This document shows positions 23,071 to 35,200 of a stretch of 64,000 nt of DNA, in pieces. The stretch comes from Antitrichia curtipendula (lineage: Eukaryota > Streptophyta > Bryopsida > Hypnales > Leucodontaceae): contig OX579635.1 in the NCBI GenBank assembly GCA_951230915.1, positions 6,510,001 through 6,574,000 of the forward strand, given 5' to 3'. The position numbers were made by a program, and so were the translations under genes. A model generated the notes under the pieces. That model saw only the letters and a program-made list of their open reading frames with translations, had not been told where the DNA came from and did no database searches. Every line of letters starts with the position of its first letter. Position 1 is the first letter of the stretch.

Positions 23071-25932
23071 TTACGCAGACACTTCTTTGCTTTTCTTCTT
23101 TTTCTTCTTCTTTTCTGTTGTAACTCCATTCACTGCTCCTACCGCAGCTTCCACTGCAGCCTCCACAAGGGCCTCGGTCTCAGCTTTCCTCTTTTTCTTT
23201 CCTGACTTGGTAACCTCGGGGGTTACAGCAACGGCCACTGAAATAGTAGCCTCAGGAGTGGCGGCTTCCTTGGACTTCTTCTTCTTCTTCGCTGGGGGAG
23301 TAGCTTCCGTGGTTGCTACAGCAACAACTGGCTCTGGGACTTCAGCTGCTTCCTTCAACTTCTTCTTCTTCTTCTTCTCAGGGGTAGCATCGGTTGAAGG
23401 TGTAGCCTCAATGGAGGGAGTTACGTCCATCGTCACATCTGCAGCTGTGTTGTAGACCTGAAGATTCATAACAAAATTAGTGAACTGTGTATGTTTAAAA
23501 GGTAAATAGCAACACGACATCTGCAACTTCAAATTTTGATAGACACGACGTAGCAAAAATGAGAATGTCATGTCACTTTACCTTGGCGGCAGAAAGCAAC
23601 CCTGGAGTTCCAGATTTCCTGTCCTTGTCATAGGCCTGAATATTTGCCTTGCCCTTGGAGCCGGGCGTAACCACAGTTTTGCCTAGGGCCCTACCCTCAA
23701 GTTGCCTTAACCTTGCTTCGACCTGATGTGAGCAACCAAATGGACGAAGATGTAAGGAGTTGAGGCACTCCGCAAGTGCTTTAGTCTATGTTTAAACTAA
23801 CAGTAGACGGAGCAACTAAATGGAATCAGCAAGAAAGCGTAGTACAAAATCACTGAAGCACAAACCTTAGCACGACTCTCAATACCAATGCTGGCTTCAG
23901 AACCCTCTCCTAAGGCATCCATACGGATTGACAGTGCTGATTTAGCTGCAAGAACTCGAGAAATCTTCCCCTTAAATTTGGGTGCAGCTTGTCCTATCAA
24001 TGAAGCATGATAAATAAGTCCATACTTGGGAGTCTCATGCTTTGTCTTCAATGCCCTAAAAAGTGCCTGCAGGGATTCAGAAGAGGATCAGCAATAGGAC
24101 TCGCTCACTGCGGCCACATCCAAATTAATGAGCGTCCATGTTAGACGAAACTGACACAGAAAAAGAATCAGAGAAACAACAGGATGAGAAATTTTCAAGC
24201 ACCTTTTCAGCACCCAAAATTTGAACGGTACTAGCGGGATGTTTCGCCAAGTTAATGAGACTTCCAGCGTGAGCAATAAGCCGTGCGCCCACCAATTCTC
24301 CTACCATAATTGTAAGATTTGGTGCAATTGCATTCATACGGCTCCTCAAATAGTCAAACAGCTGGCCTCTGTACTCGGAAAGTGCAATGACCTGATCGCA
24401 CAGGGACTTGATGTTCAACATATCATGATCACTAACTTCTGTACCCATGGAAATAACAGCTGCCTCCTTCATTTCGGCCTCCACCTCCTCTTGCAATATC
24501 TGGTTAGACCCACACGTGGAGTAAGCTTACGATACGTCTTTTGACGAGAAATAGCAAGAAATGATCCTGAAATATTGTCTCCGTGCAGAAATTCAATCAC
24601 CATTGCCATGAAAATGTGAAAATAATTTACGAGACGGTTGTATGCACTTCAGAAAACTTCAATGGTCAGTGAAATTCACTCACCCCAGAAAAGTCAAGAT
24701 CAGCAGCGTTTATCCGGCTGCCCATCAGCTTCACTGCTTTAGCGAATTGGACATTATCCTGAACAATCTTTGCAAGCTCGGGAAAGTGCCAACCGTACCA
24801 TTCACGCACCCTCATAGCATACGTATTGAGCTCCTTATCCAAGTCATCCAAAAGCCCAATCGCTTGCACAATCATAGTGTCCACCTTGTCAGGACTGAAC
24901 TTGAGTTTGTATCGTGATAAGCTGTGAGACAGTCCGAGACTCATGGGTGCCATGTCATGACCAGCTAGCCCTGAAATAAGCTCTGACAACTGAGACCTCA
25001 ATCCCCTCATAAGCTCCGACACGGCCGCATTGTTCACACAGTTGATTTCCTGTTCACACATGTTCACATCTCTCTGATCAGGGTCTTACTCTTCACAAGT
25101 GCTAGTCTCTCTCTATGCAAGTCTCTCTCTAAAACACCTTCGTGTTCCACAGCGAGAGAATGAATTTCACAAGCGCAACCTTGGCAGTAGGCTTCCCATG
25201 TGCTACAGTACTCTAGAACACCATACTAATCCACAGAAAGAGAATGTGGGCATCAAAAGCGCAACCTCTGGAGCGCTCTTCATATGTGGAAGTCTTTTTC
25301 TTAAACATCGTACGATGCTAATTAGGTTAAGAAGTGCAACCTTCCCAGCGCCATATGATTTATGGTCAAGAAACCTAGGGTTTAGGGCTTTTGCTTAATC
25401 CACTCACCAGTTTGTCACTGATAGCCTTCCCGAGCTTGGAATCAGCAATAGCCAAAGTCTCGCCCTGACATTGAGCCTTGAGAAACTTGCGAAGACCTTT
25501 GGGCAGCTTGCTGTCCACAAGGTGCGACGCCGCGTTAAGAGCGTCGGTCGTGTTCTCAAACTTGTCAAAAGCTTTCAACTTGACCATCTGAGAAAAAACC
25601 ACACTCAGTCAGCAATGACCCTAAACCCTAAACCCTAAACCCCATCCCACAAAGCGTCCAATTCCAGTGACGAGCTTCATTACAAAAGAAAAGCGTCACG
25701 AAGCATACCTTCCGTGCAAGTTCGGGGCTCTCAAACTCCTTATACAATTCCTGCAACACACAAAAAGAACCAAAACCCATCCCATGGTCAGACCTCCGCA
25801 TTCTCAAGCGAAAAAAACTACAATTTTGAAGCTGCAATACGACACATTTCTTACCTCTGAGGCATCGAGCTTGCCCTCGTTCAAAACCTTGAACAAGGCG
25901 AACCCCGCAGGGGTCTCGAAGAGCGCCAACAT
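23071..25932 (-). CDS. NOP58: Nucleolar protein 58 (NOP5/NOP58), box C/D snoRNP core
   Basis: Core protein of box C/D small nucleolar RNPs, which guide 2'-O-methylation of rRNA in the nucleolus. Eight exons, all in phase 0 with GT-AG introns: 25855-25932, 25709-25750, 25408-25587, 24684-25049, 24203-24499, 23866-24066, 23582-23722, 23071-23457; 563 residues, a little longer than the roughly 510-530 usual. The start [20 protein letters not shown] is the family's N-terminus and separates it from NOP56. The NOP domain runs through exons 4-6, with [15 protein letters not shown] at about 289-303. The C-terminal exon is a tail with four Lys blocks (6-8 K each) separated by Ala/Val/Thr-rich spacers, typical of NOP58. 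No frameshift or missing block is seen. Telomere-type boxes in intron 2 and upstream suggest co-regulation with ribosome-biogenesis genes. The identification is very secure; exon edges were set by reading splice sites. Confidence 0.96.
25085..25350. repeat. Degenerate tandem repeat in NOP58 intron 3
   Basis: Three diverged units of about 85-90 bp, each containing an AACACC or AACATC start, GAGAATG or a variant, and GCGCAACCT (GTGCAACCT in the third). They fill most of the 358-bp intron, which is much longer than the other introns of the gene. No box C/D or H/ACA pattern is evident. Confidence 0.5.
25619..25643 (-). promoter_or_regulatory. Three tandem TTTAGGG units in NOP58 intron 2
   Basis: On the minus (sense) strand this reads as three TTTAGGG units, the plant telomere repeat. 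Further single telo-boxes lie upstream of the start codon (about 25991-26002 and 26062-26070) and at the start of intron 3 (about 25373-25388). In plants such telo-boxes near the transcription start are known in genes for ribosome biogenesis and translation. The regulatory role here is inferred. Confidence 0.6.
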
Positions 25933-26100
25933 GGTGAATCAATTGATTCAAATCAATCCAAACAGGGTGTTGTATGGGATTGATGTTCAAGGTTTAGGGT
26001 TGAGAGACGCAGACGCAGAGAGAGCGAGAGCCCTTCTCGAGTTGCGAAAGGAATTTGCAATTGTGAGGTTTAGGGAATATATGATCCCAGCCGCTTCCTA

Positions 26101-27359
26101 ATTGACGGCGACTCTAGGCTAGTGGGGAGTTAAGTTAGGGCTTGTTATTCAGCTGCAGTACCTGGGGTGCAGCTGCCTTTATTCTAAAGCTTTTACTTTG
26201 GATCCAGACCTTTTTCACCGCCATGACGCCCTACCGAAGGTCGGGGTGAACCGACCCCTCGCTCGGCCCCCAGGGAAAAGGCTTTAAACTTTTATTTGCT
26301 AAAATTTGCAATCTTGAATTCATATTTGCAATCAGAGGCCCCAAATTAGCCAGGAGAGGTTTATAAGATAAAATAATCGAGCACAAAACAAGGGGGGCTT
26401 TTATTTACATGCACCCTTGAAATGACTTTGGGAGACAAGCAAGTGGTTGGATTACCCCGACCCAAATCGAAAAGGTGTCGTTGGGTTGCCTTTTATTTTA
26501 CTGGCACTAAACCGTTAGAAGGGGGTTTTGAAGAGGAAGCTAGGTTGTTTCAATAACACGTAAGAGCCTCCGCATCGGCACTTGCCAAATTTGATGCACT
26601 AAATGTTTATTGAGTGTGTAGGACAATAAAGCAATTGAATAAATGGGTTTGAAAATGAAAATGAATTATTAGTCATAAAAAATAACTAATGAAATTGGAC
26701 TTAAAGAAGGGTGATAGTGTTCATAATAGGAGTTAAATTAATCAATGATTAAACGGATTCCTTATTTCTAATAGACAATATCAATTGTTGAAAAAACTTC
26801 TATTTAGCACAAGTTGTATGCTACATGATATTATTTGCTTCAATGCATTAAAATTTATAGTATCATACAATATACTTGATGAAAATTGTTGACTCCGAGG
26901 AGTCATGAATTTGATTCTAATGTGCCTAGTATGAATGTTTTGATAGGGTTCTTAAACTTTTGGTAGTAGTTACTTTTAAATTAGTAGTGTGAATTTCTTA
27001 CATGCCTTTTACACCTCATGAAGGTAGTGACTATATCAATCCAAGACCAAGTGATCTTAAGAACAAGGTTTTCAGACCTTATACTTGATGGTAGCTAAAT
27101 CATTTAATTGGTATAAAGAGATCTCATTTGGACTAGTGTTGTTCTCGTTTATATATTGTATTATTCTATTACTATTAAAAATACTATCAATTAATTATTG
27201 TCAAGTACATAAGTCTTTTAAACAACTTATGTAATGGTTGAAGTTAGGCCTTGTAATATATTCAGATTATACATCATTTGTAATCTTAATGTAAATTATA
27301 TATCCTTGTCTAAAATAAAAAAATCTTATCTATAGTAGTACTTATTTTAGAAGAGTACC
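26101..27359. other. Spacer upstream of NOP58
   Basis: No gene. Bases 26100-26560 have balanced composition and may contain the NOP58 promoter. The rest is AT-rich. No complete mobile element could be bounded. Confidence 0.4.
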
Positions 27360-27363
27360 TTAA

Positions 27364-28545
27364 TCCCTAAATCCCCAAAGTCTCCTCGGGGGACTCTTAG
27401 GATTTCGGGCACGCTCGTTCCACCTTGATTTTCAAGCTGATTTTTTGAAACTTTTTTTGTTTGTGTAGTTTGTCACAAGCTTCACATACATATAAAATTC
27501 ATGAAAATCCGAGTTGTTATGTAGAAGTTATGATCATTTTTCCGCAAAAAGCAGGACATGGGGCAGCTTGGGCAAGGGAATCAGCCTTTGACTGTTCCAT
27601 GGGCAGAGCATGTGGAGAAGCCCGAAGCAACAGGGGGGCAACGAGTTTTGGGTGGAGACCCGGATTTTTGGGCGCCCGTTGGACGGGTAGGGTGACATGA
27701 ATGACATGAATGACAAAGGGGAGCCAATGAGGTGGTTTGAAGTTGTGGGAAGTACACCAAAGATGATATTTAGTGTTGAGTGACATTTAGTGTTTTTACC
27801 CCCCTACTAGCTACAACACTAAATCTGAACTTGTCCACAATTAGTGTTAGACTTGAATGTGCCGGCTGTAGTTTACTTGCACTCGAACAGCATGGGAACA
27901 CACCGGGAACTCACCGGGGACATCTAGGCTCCCATTGTACAAGGGCTGCCCAGCCAGGCAGCTTCTTTGAACACTGCTGCGAACTTCAAAAGCTCCTAGA
28001 AAACTCAGATTTTCACTTTTTTCACTTCTTTTTTTTCCTACTTGTCAAGTATAAGTATGTCTTTCTATCTACCGTTCGGATTTTCAATACCTATAACTAT
28101 GTGGTGGGAAAATTGATTCGAAGATGGCCTAGTGTATTGTCAAAAATAGGGACATTGTGGCCTTCCAAGATTTTTTTGAATGTGTTGTGGAAGTTGGATT
28201 GACTTGAAAATTGTTAAGCATATGACTAACTTCATTACCTATAAGAAAAAAATATTAACTTCATGGTTCATAGTGCAAAAAAATTCAGTACAAGGCGGTC
28301 AAAGGCATCTGAAATTCTTGGGCACAGTAGAAAAAAATAAAAACTTTCACTTTGAATGCAAATATCTCTCAATCCGTACGTTGAAACCTCACGAAATTTT
28401 TACCACATCTTCTCATACAAGTTAGCTTCAAGATCATACGGTTACATTTCCAAAAAAAGGTTTTCTAAAACTTTGTCAATGAACGCAGCAGAAAGGGCAG
28501 TTTTCAGTGGTTTTGGAGCCAGAAAATGCCTTGGGGATTTAGGGG
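27364..28545. mobile_element. TTAA-flanked TIR element, 1.18 kb
   Basis: The ends are TCCCTAAATCCCCAAAG and, inward from the right, CCCCTAAATCCCCAAGG. TTAA flanks both sides (27360-27363, 28546-28549). The right 230 bases match the right ends of the elements at 6592 and 7713 (CACTTTGAATGCAAATATCT, GATCATACGGTTACAT). The middle is less AT-rich and contains short frames (27461-27700, 27780-28202), none with transposase motifs. Confidence 0.8.
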
Positions 28546-28635
28546 TTAATGTGGCCGTTGTGAGCAATCAAAATTTTATTAGGCTTAGGATAAGGTTTCC
28601 AATTCACCTAAAGAACACATGTATTCCAATTTATG

Positions 28636-28800
28636 CAATCTAAAAAGTTAAAATCTAAAAAGTTATTTGAAATCTAAAAAGTTACTTGAAATCTAAAAAG
28701 TTACTCTAGAAATGGCTATATCTTCCCAAATTATGTGAAAATTACTTGAAATCTAAAAAGCTACTCTAGAAATGGCTATATCTTCCCAAATTATGTGAAA
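28636..28800. repeat. Tandem duplication, 60-bp unit, with 17-bp sub-repeats
   Basis: Bases 28681-28740 and 28741-28800 are identical except at two positions. Just before them the word AATCTAAAAAGTTA is repeated several times at 14-18-bp spacing. The duplication is recent and non-coding. Confidence 0.9.
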
Positions 28801-30591
28801 ATGTAAACTTAAAAAATGAAACACCCCAAGGTTGGTTAACAATGTTATGATGGCAAAAGCACAAAAATAATAATGTCCCCAAAGTCAACAATACTTAATT
28901 TATTACCCTAATATACAGGACCCCTTTAAAATTCCAAATGTTTATTGCAGTTAATATGCAAGACACATTAATTGTTTTTCTTTTTCTTTTCATTGCTATA
29001 AATCATTTTATTTATTTTTTAGTAGATACAAGGAGAAAAAGATGTAAGTTTATTCTTAATCATAAAAATGTGATACAAAAAAATTAGTGTATTTTGTGCT
29101 AATTGATTTAAATTTAGTAGCATATATGAGTCTAAGAAAAATGCAAAGTGAAACTTGTCAATCATAAGCATACCACATGAATTTTCATGATCCACTTCAA
29201 GCTTCTAATTCTGAAAAAGAAATTAGTATTCCACTCTAAAAACTACGATTCCATAAAATTAGACTTTGATTCTACTAATACTCTACATTAACACATTCTT
29301 CATAATTGACAACTTTTCTTAGTAATTAGTACCAATTGAATGCATTGCTTAAACAAACTTTATACAATCCTTGCCACAATTTGGTTTGCCCATCCAGCAA
29401 ATCCTTTTTCATATAAATTCATATTTCAATTCCTTCACCACTTTGGTGATGACAAATATGCAAGCAAATAATTAAACCCAACCATAGTTTATAGGATATC
29501 TTGACCACCATGGCATGTAGAACTAATATAGCAACATGACCAAAACTGTGACATTTTAATTTATATTTGATTCCATTTTGGCAAAAAATCTTGATATCTA
29601 AAATCAATGTTCATTAAACTACCTTGTTGGTTCTTTACTAATGACCACACATCTATTTAATGATTTTTTTGATGATAATAATGAATATAAGATCTCTTGC
29701 TTCTATATCCTAGATATTTGTGATACAAAGATAAACAATTAATTAAAAATACAATACAAAATATACACTTATCTAGTTCAAAATAAAATAAAATATACTC
29801 AATCTTGACCTATAGGTGGAAGATTTTAATTTCAAAGTGCTGATATCAACCAAAATTTCAAAAAATACAAAAGAAAAAATTGGATATAGATTTTAAAAAT
29901 AAAAAATAGAAGAAATATTTAATAATAATTATTATATTTGTTATAGATTATGGCTCTACTTTTGTTTTCATTTATAATCATTTTTTATTTTGTAGTAAGT
30001 GAATTCGCTTTGATAGTGAATAAACTACAACAATGAGCATCAATTTTTGTTTTTAATTTTTGTTTACTTTACAAACCTTGATAGTAGGAAAACAAACACC
30101 AATTTTTGTCATAATTTGTAATAACTTTGGTGGTAGGTTTTAGTGTATAGTACATTAAGAGTACCACCTCCATTTGTTTTGCAAATCTAGTACTTACTTT
30201 TGTATAGCCTTTGATTGTACTAGGAAATCCTCTTAAAGGTATTTTTGATTTATGTAGCAATGTTCTTTTGTTTTTTATTTTTTAAATAGAAAAATTAACC
30301 AAGAAAAAAGGATTAGTATAAGTAATGCAATATAGTAAGTGATTTTTGGAGCTCACAAAGTTCAGTCTCATTTCTTAAATTTAAATGTTGGAGCCTCTAC
30401 TTTCAACAATGGATGAAAAATCAAGAAGTGCAAACTCCGTTCAAGTTGATGGCACAAATAACATATTAAAGAAAGATTCAAGGTCAGCAAAGTGGTTTCA
30501 ACCATCTTCACTTATTGATATTCCTAAAAAGAAAATTGAGCTTCAATGGGTGGAAAATATAGGGTGGATTAAATATCAAGAAATATATAAT

Positions 30592-30630
<39 letters not shown>

Positions 30631-31755
30631 CATAGATTTATACACCTTGTTGCAAAATTGCAATAATCATTTTACAAAAAAAATAATTCTTCTTTCATAA
30701 GGTTGTGAAAAACAAGGTTTTCGACAAAAGACTAGTTAGTTTTCTAAATCATCTATTATAGTTCAAGATGAATAGATGATGGGATGCAAGCTTAACCATC
30801 CACTTGGATGAAAATATAATAAGATTTTGTTGAAATATATATTCCATAGAATAGATACATAGAAATATAAATGTATATATAGTGCTAAATGTTTAAAAAT
30901 AAAAAAATAAAGCCTCATGAATGAATCTATAACTATGTAGTGAAATTTCTAAATCTTTTGATTTTATGTGCTCTTTCTATATATAATTTAAAAATAAAAA
31001 TACAAGTTTTCTATCTATTTAAAAAATTTAGTTTTTTTTTTGAAAGTTTGAAATTGCCGAGATTTTTTGAAGAAAAATGATTGAAATTCATATTACATAT
31101 AAATGTGCTTGAAAATCATATAATATATGTATATTGTAATCTAGAATAGTGCAATGCAAAACAAAATTCTATGTCTTGATATATAGTAGAACCACCCATT
31201 GTTGACCACTTAAGTGATATGTGCATGTTTGGGAGCAGTGTAAGGCATGTAAATTTTCTGCCATGTAGGAAGATAGAAATCAAGGGGATTGCAATTTTTT
31301 CTGTAATTTTATGCCTTGAATTGAAATTACTATGAATTTTGGAAGCCGGCAAGTGGTCCAAACCTGTAGCTAACATGTAGAATCTTCCAATGCTCACTGC
31401 TCTGGGACATGTGTCATGACTCAATTAGTTTTAACTTTGAAAAGGAGAAAAAACACATTCAAAGCTTTGGTTGAAAATTTATTGCAGCCTTGGTTGGAAA
31501 TAGTACACCTTACAGGTTGGGGATGGGTCCTTGGTCGACAATGGGTGGTTCTACCACATGTAGAAATATGGATAGACTTTTAACTTCAAACTAGAAAATA
31601 ATACTCATTTAAAGTACTTTCTCAAACTTTTATGGTGGAAAAGCTAGATTTGGAAAGCTACTTTGTTAGCTTTCTTTTTCAGAGGGGAACATTTACACAC
31701 ATAGAACAAAAATTCTTTGCAATCCAATAAACCCAAAAATCTACGAAATTCGGAG
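28801..31755. other. Very AT-rich spacer
   Basis: No gene recognised. A 69-codon frame at 30385-30594 is preceded by AT-rich sequence and has no known motif. An AT dinucleotide microsatellite lies at 30594-30628. The final few hundred bases may belong to the INTS9 promoter. Confidence 0.45.
30594..30628. repeat. AT dinucleotide microsatellite
   Basis: About 17 uninterrupted AT units. Confidence 0.95.
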
Positions 31756-32289
31756 ATGGCGAGCTCGACGAAAAGAGTTCGAGGTTCTGACGAGGCAGCA
31801 ATCTGCAGCTGAAGCTTGTCCGTCATCGTCGAAATTGCTTGTTTGTCATTTGATGACTCTGGAAATAATGTTCACACTAACTGCACTTGGCAATTTCCAA
31901 TCTCTCTAGCTTCAATTGGCGATGTTGCGCTTCTGCAGATCTTGCAGGTCGCTTTGTTGTGAGCTCTAATGCTGTCCGTTGCTCATTTTGGGATTTTTTA
32001 TTGATTTGTCTGGATTGAGAGGGGGCGATGGAGAGGTTGTCGATCCGACGTTTTGGCTCAAATTAGGGCTTCAGATTCCCAGCTTGCCAAGTTCGGATTC
32101 GTCCTATTCGCTTGGGATCGCCATTCTACGTTTGAATGCCACGAGGAATTTTGCCCTAACTCGATTGAGAATTGATTAGTGCATTGCAAATTGGCTGGAG
32201 GCCCTCGCATTGTGGTTGCAGCATGTTGGGATTGGAGCTACTGCCGATAATTTCAAGGGATTAAGGTGTTACTGTGTCCGGTGTCAGTC
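31756..32289 (+). promoter_or_regulatory. Probable INTS9 5' leader with a short upstream ORF
   Basis: Composition changes to genic values at about 31740. The first ATG here opens an 18-residue upstream frame (31756-31812) that ends in TGA well before the INTS9 start at 32290. Other ATGs in the leader are also followed by short frames. The transcription start is not known, so membership of the transcript is inferred. Confidence 0.35.
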
Positions 32290-35200
32290 ATGAAACTGGT
32301 AAGCATCCTCTCACGGTTTATACTCCTCTTTTTCTTCTTGAAGAAATTTTGGTGGATACCCCGGGATTTAGGGTTTAGGGTTTAGGGTTTTCAGCAGGTT
32401 TTCACTTTTTCAATTGTTTTGCAAATGGCAGACGTCCCTAGGGTGTGGGAAGGATCCCGGCCAGGAGGAGTCCGGTCTTGCATGCCACCTGCTGGATTCT
32501 GACGAGTCCTGTGTTCTACTCGAGTGTCCCATCGACCTTTCCGCGTTAGCTCTCTTTCACCCCGCGCCACTTCCCGAAGAACAGTCTGACAGTGTCCGGA
32601 GCTTCATAGCTGTACGCAAGAGGAAGGGAAATCGGGATGTATCGCTGAGGCCATCTGCGAGGATTCGTCTGAACCATGAAGAGGATGGGAAGGGTAGAGA
32701 TTGTAAGGAGATGAGTTCACTCTTCAAAGAACTGAATGGACAGGTTCTAGTGATGGGAGAGCCATGGTACAAAGTTTCAGGAATGGAGCTTGTGGATGTG
32801 GGACTACTGGATGCTGTCATCATCTCAAATCCCGCTGGCATGCTTGGCCTTCCCTTCTTAACGAAGCACCCTGATTTCTGTGGCAAGGCAAGGATTTTAC
32901 TCTCACTCCTTGTTGATTGTATCTGGCTTTATAAGCTTAGAGAGGAGATATTAGGGTAGAGGACATTATTTGCGTCACTTCTAGCGTTTGAACTTATGCA
33001 GGAGTGTGATTCTTGAGAGATGGTTAAAGCTCTTTGGTGCGGGAGCCAAAGCGGTTTTGATCAAATTTTTATCATTATGCATGAATTTCTTGTGCGTTTT
33101 CAAAGTCGGAGGTTGTAGAGTCATTATAAGTGACAGTAGATAACTCCATTTTCATTCAAAGATCAGGTGGCCGTAGACAGGCAGTCAAGTCATGCTCACA
33201 CCTCTTGCTAATATGTCCAATTAAGTGTATGAATGGATGAGATTTTTCGGTAATTAGTATAGGAGGCGGGATCAGGTCCCGTATGTGATGCTATAGTTTA
33301 CCTTATTTATGTGTAGAGACAACATGAAGGGCCTTGTAGAACCAGGTAGCGTTTTGTAAAGATACCATTATTTGTGCAGGTCTATGCCACTAAAGCAACT
33401 GCTGAGATTGGTAGAATGATGATGGAGGAGTTAGTGCTTCTGCACGCTGACTTTATTCAACACCGTGGAAGGCTAGAAACTGGTGGGCAGAAACCACCCT
33501 GGTTAGACCCCTCGTTTCTTTGCACTTTGCCAGTGCACATGAGGGGTTCGTTACACGGTCGATGTTTTTCAAATAGGGCAAACTGGCAGCCGCTGTACAG
33601 GTTCGCCACTTTTCCTCTATTGGAATTCGAAGGTCACATTGCAAAAATCAGGTAGTTTCGTTTGCTATTAGCTTTTAAGTTTGCGTTGAACTAAAATCTG
33701 GCCGCGTCTTGATCTCCTCCATGGGGTTGCCTATGTTACAGTGAGCAGGACATTCGAGACTGCTTCGTCCATGTGCAAAAATTGCGGTTTGGTGAAGAGG
33801 TCAATATCAATGGCAGTCTGAGAGTCTCGCCCTCGAGCTCTGGGATGGGAATTGGGGCGTCAAATTGGATCATTTCTGGAGCCAGTCAGAGCATGGGCTA
33901 TGTTGCTGCCTCTTTGGAAACAAAGAACCACGCGATGCCACTGGATTTGGCCCCATTGGCAGGATGTCATACTCTCATAATTTCTGATGTTGAATTTTCA
34001 CCCCAAGCAGAGAATATCACTTCAAGCAAAGAAGACCGTGTTGCCAAGGCACAAGAAATTCCTGAAATTGGAGTTGAGCATGTAGGACCAGTCAGGCAGT
34101 CCTCTTCAGGGTTTGGTGTCTCACAACGACCTACACCAAAAACTAGTGGAAGCTTGCCATCGGCTCCTGCCCGGGGTGGCCTATCAAGTTCCAGTGTTGG
34201 AGCGCCAAAACTGAATACTGTTTTTCTGCCGCCTGTTGAGGAAGCTGGTAAGGGAGAGAATGCTGAAGTAGATGTGGCAACTCTAGACTTGGCACCAGAA
34301 GTGGCTTCAGCATGCAAAAGAGCAATTGAGGCTCTAAGAAGAGGAGGTTCTGTTCTGTTTCCAATAAGTCCCTGTGGATTGCTGCTGGAGCTCTTAGAAG
34401 AGTTGGGAGTTCAGCTTGGAGCTGCTAATCTGAAGTGAGTGTCAGTTTTACCTTTACGGACTCGGTATTCCGTTTATGCAACGTCTTGTGCCATTGACAC
34501 GATGTAAATATCTCGTTCAAGCCTTCTGCTCAGGTTCCCTTTTTTGTTTTTTGGTCTCAGGCACGTCCCTATTCACTATATCTCCACAGCCGCAGCGGAG
34601 ATGCTGGCCTACTGCAATACTGTTCCTGAGTGGCTATGCAGAACCCGACAAGAGAAGGTGAGTTCTGGTACCAGTCAAACCGTGGGTGTACAAGGTCCTA
34701 GATTTACAACGACCTTGATGTAGTGTATTTTGCGTTGTGTTTGATTGATACTCGCTGGTGAGCTTCGAGCAATATGTTGAGCAATTTACATGATAATGCA
34801 TTGTCTGTGTTCAAACAACTGTAAAGACGTATTGAGTAATCAGTTTCACGATTTTGAACGGGTAGGACAGCTGTATGCAGGGGAGTCCTTGTTTGGGTAT
34901 GTAAATCTACTGCAGGAGGAACGCTTGCATCATTCGAAAGCATTTTCTTCTCCAGAATTGAAGTGAGTGTCTGTTTGTCAGTAAATTTTACAGAAGAAAG
35001 AATTTCGAATTGGTAATACCATTCTTGATATAGGATGACAATGTCGGACCAGCGATGATGCTGATGCATGCATTTTGGATACATCCATTCTTGTTTTGTT
35101 AGATTGGTCTTGACCATTCTTACGTATGCGTTTGTACCTGCAGAAAAGTGTTGCAGGAGCCTTGTGTTGTGTTTGCAGCACATTTTAGTTTACGTATGGG

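Noticed and set aside
22970..23455. 161-codon plus-strand frame rich in Phe and Ala
   Set aside because: It is the antisense shadow of the Lys-rich last exon of NOP58.
23723..25854. Intronic box C/D snoRNA in NOP58, as in animals
   Set aside because: I looked for TGATGA and CTGA boxes with a closing stem on the minus strand of the short introns and found no convincing pair.
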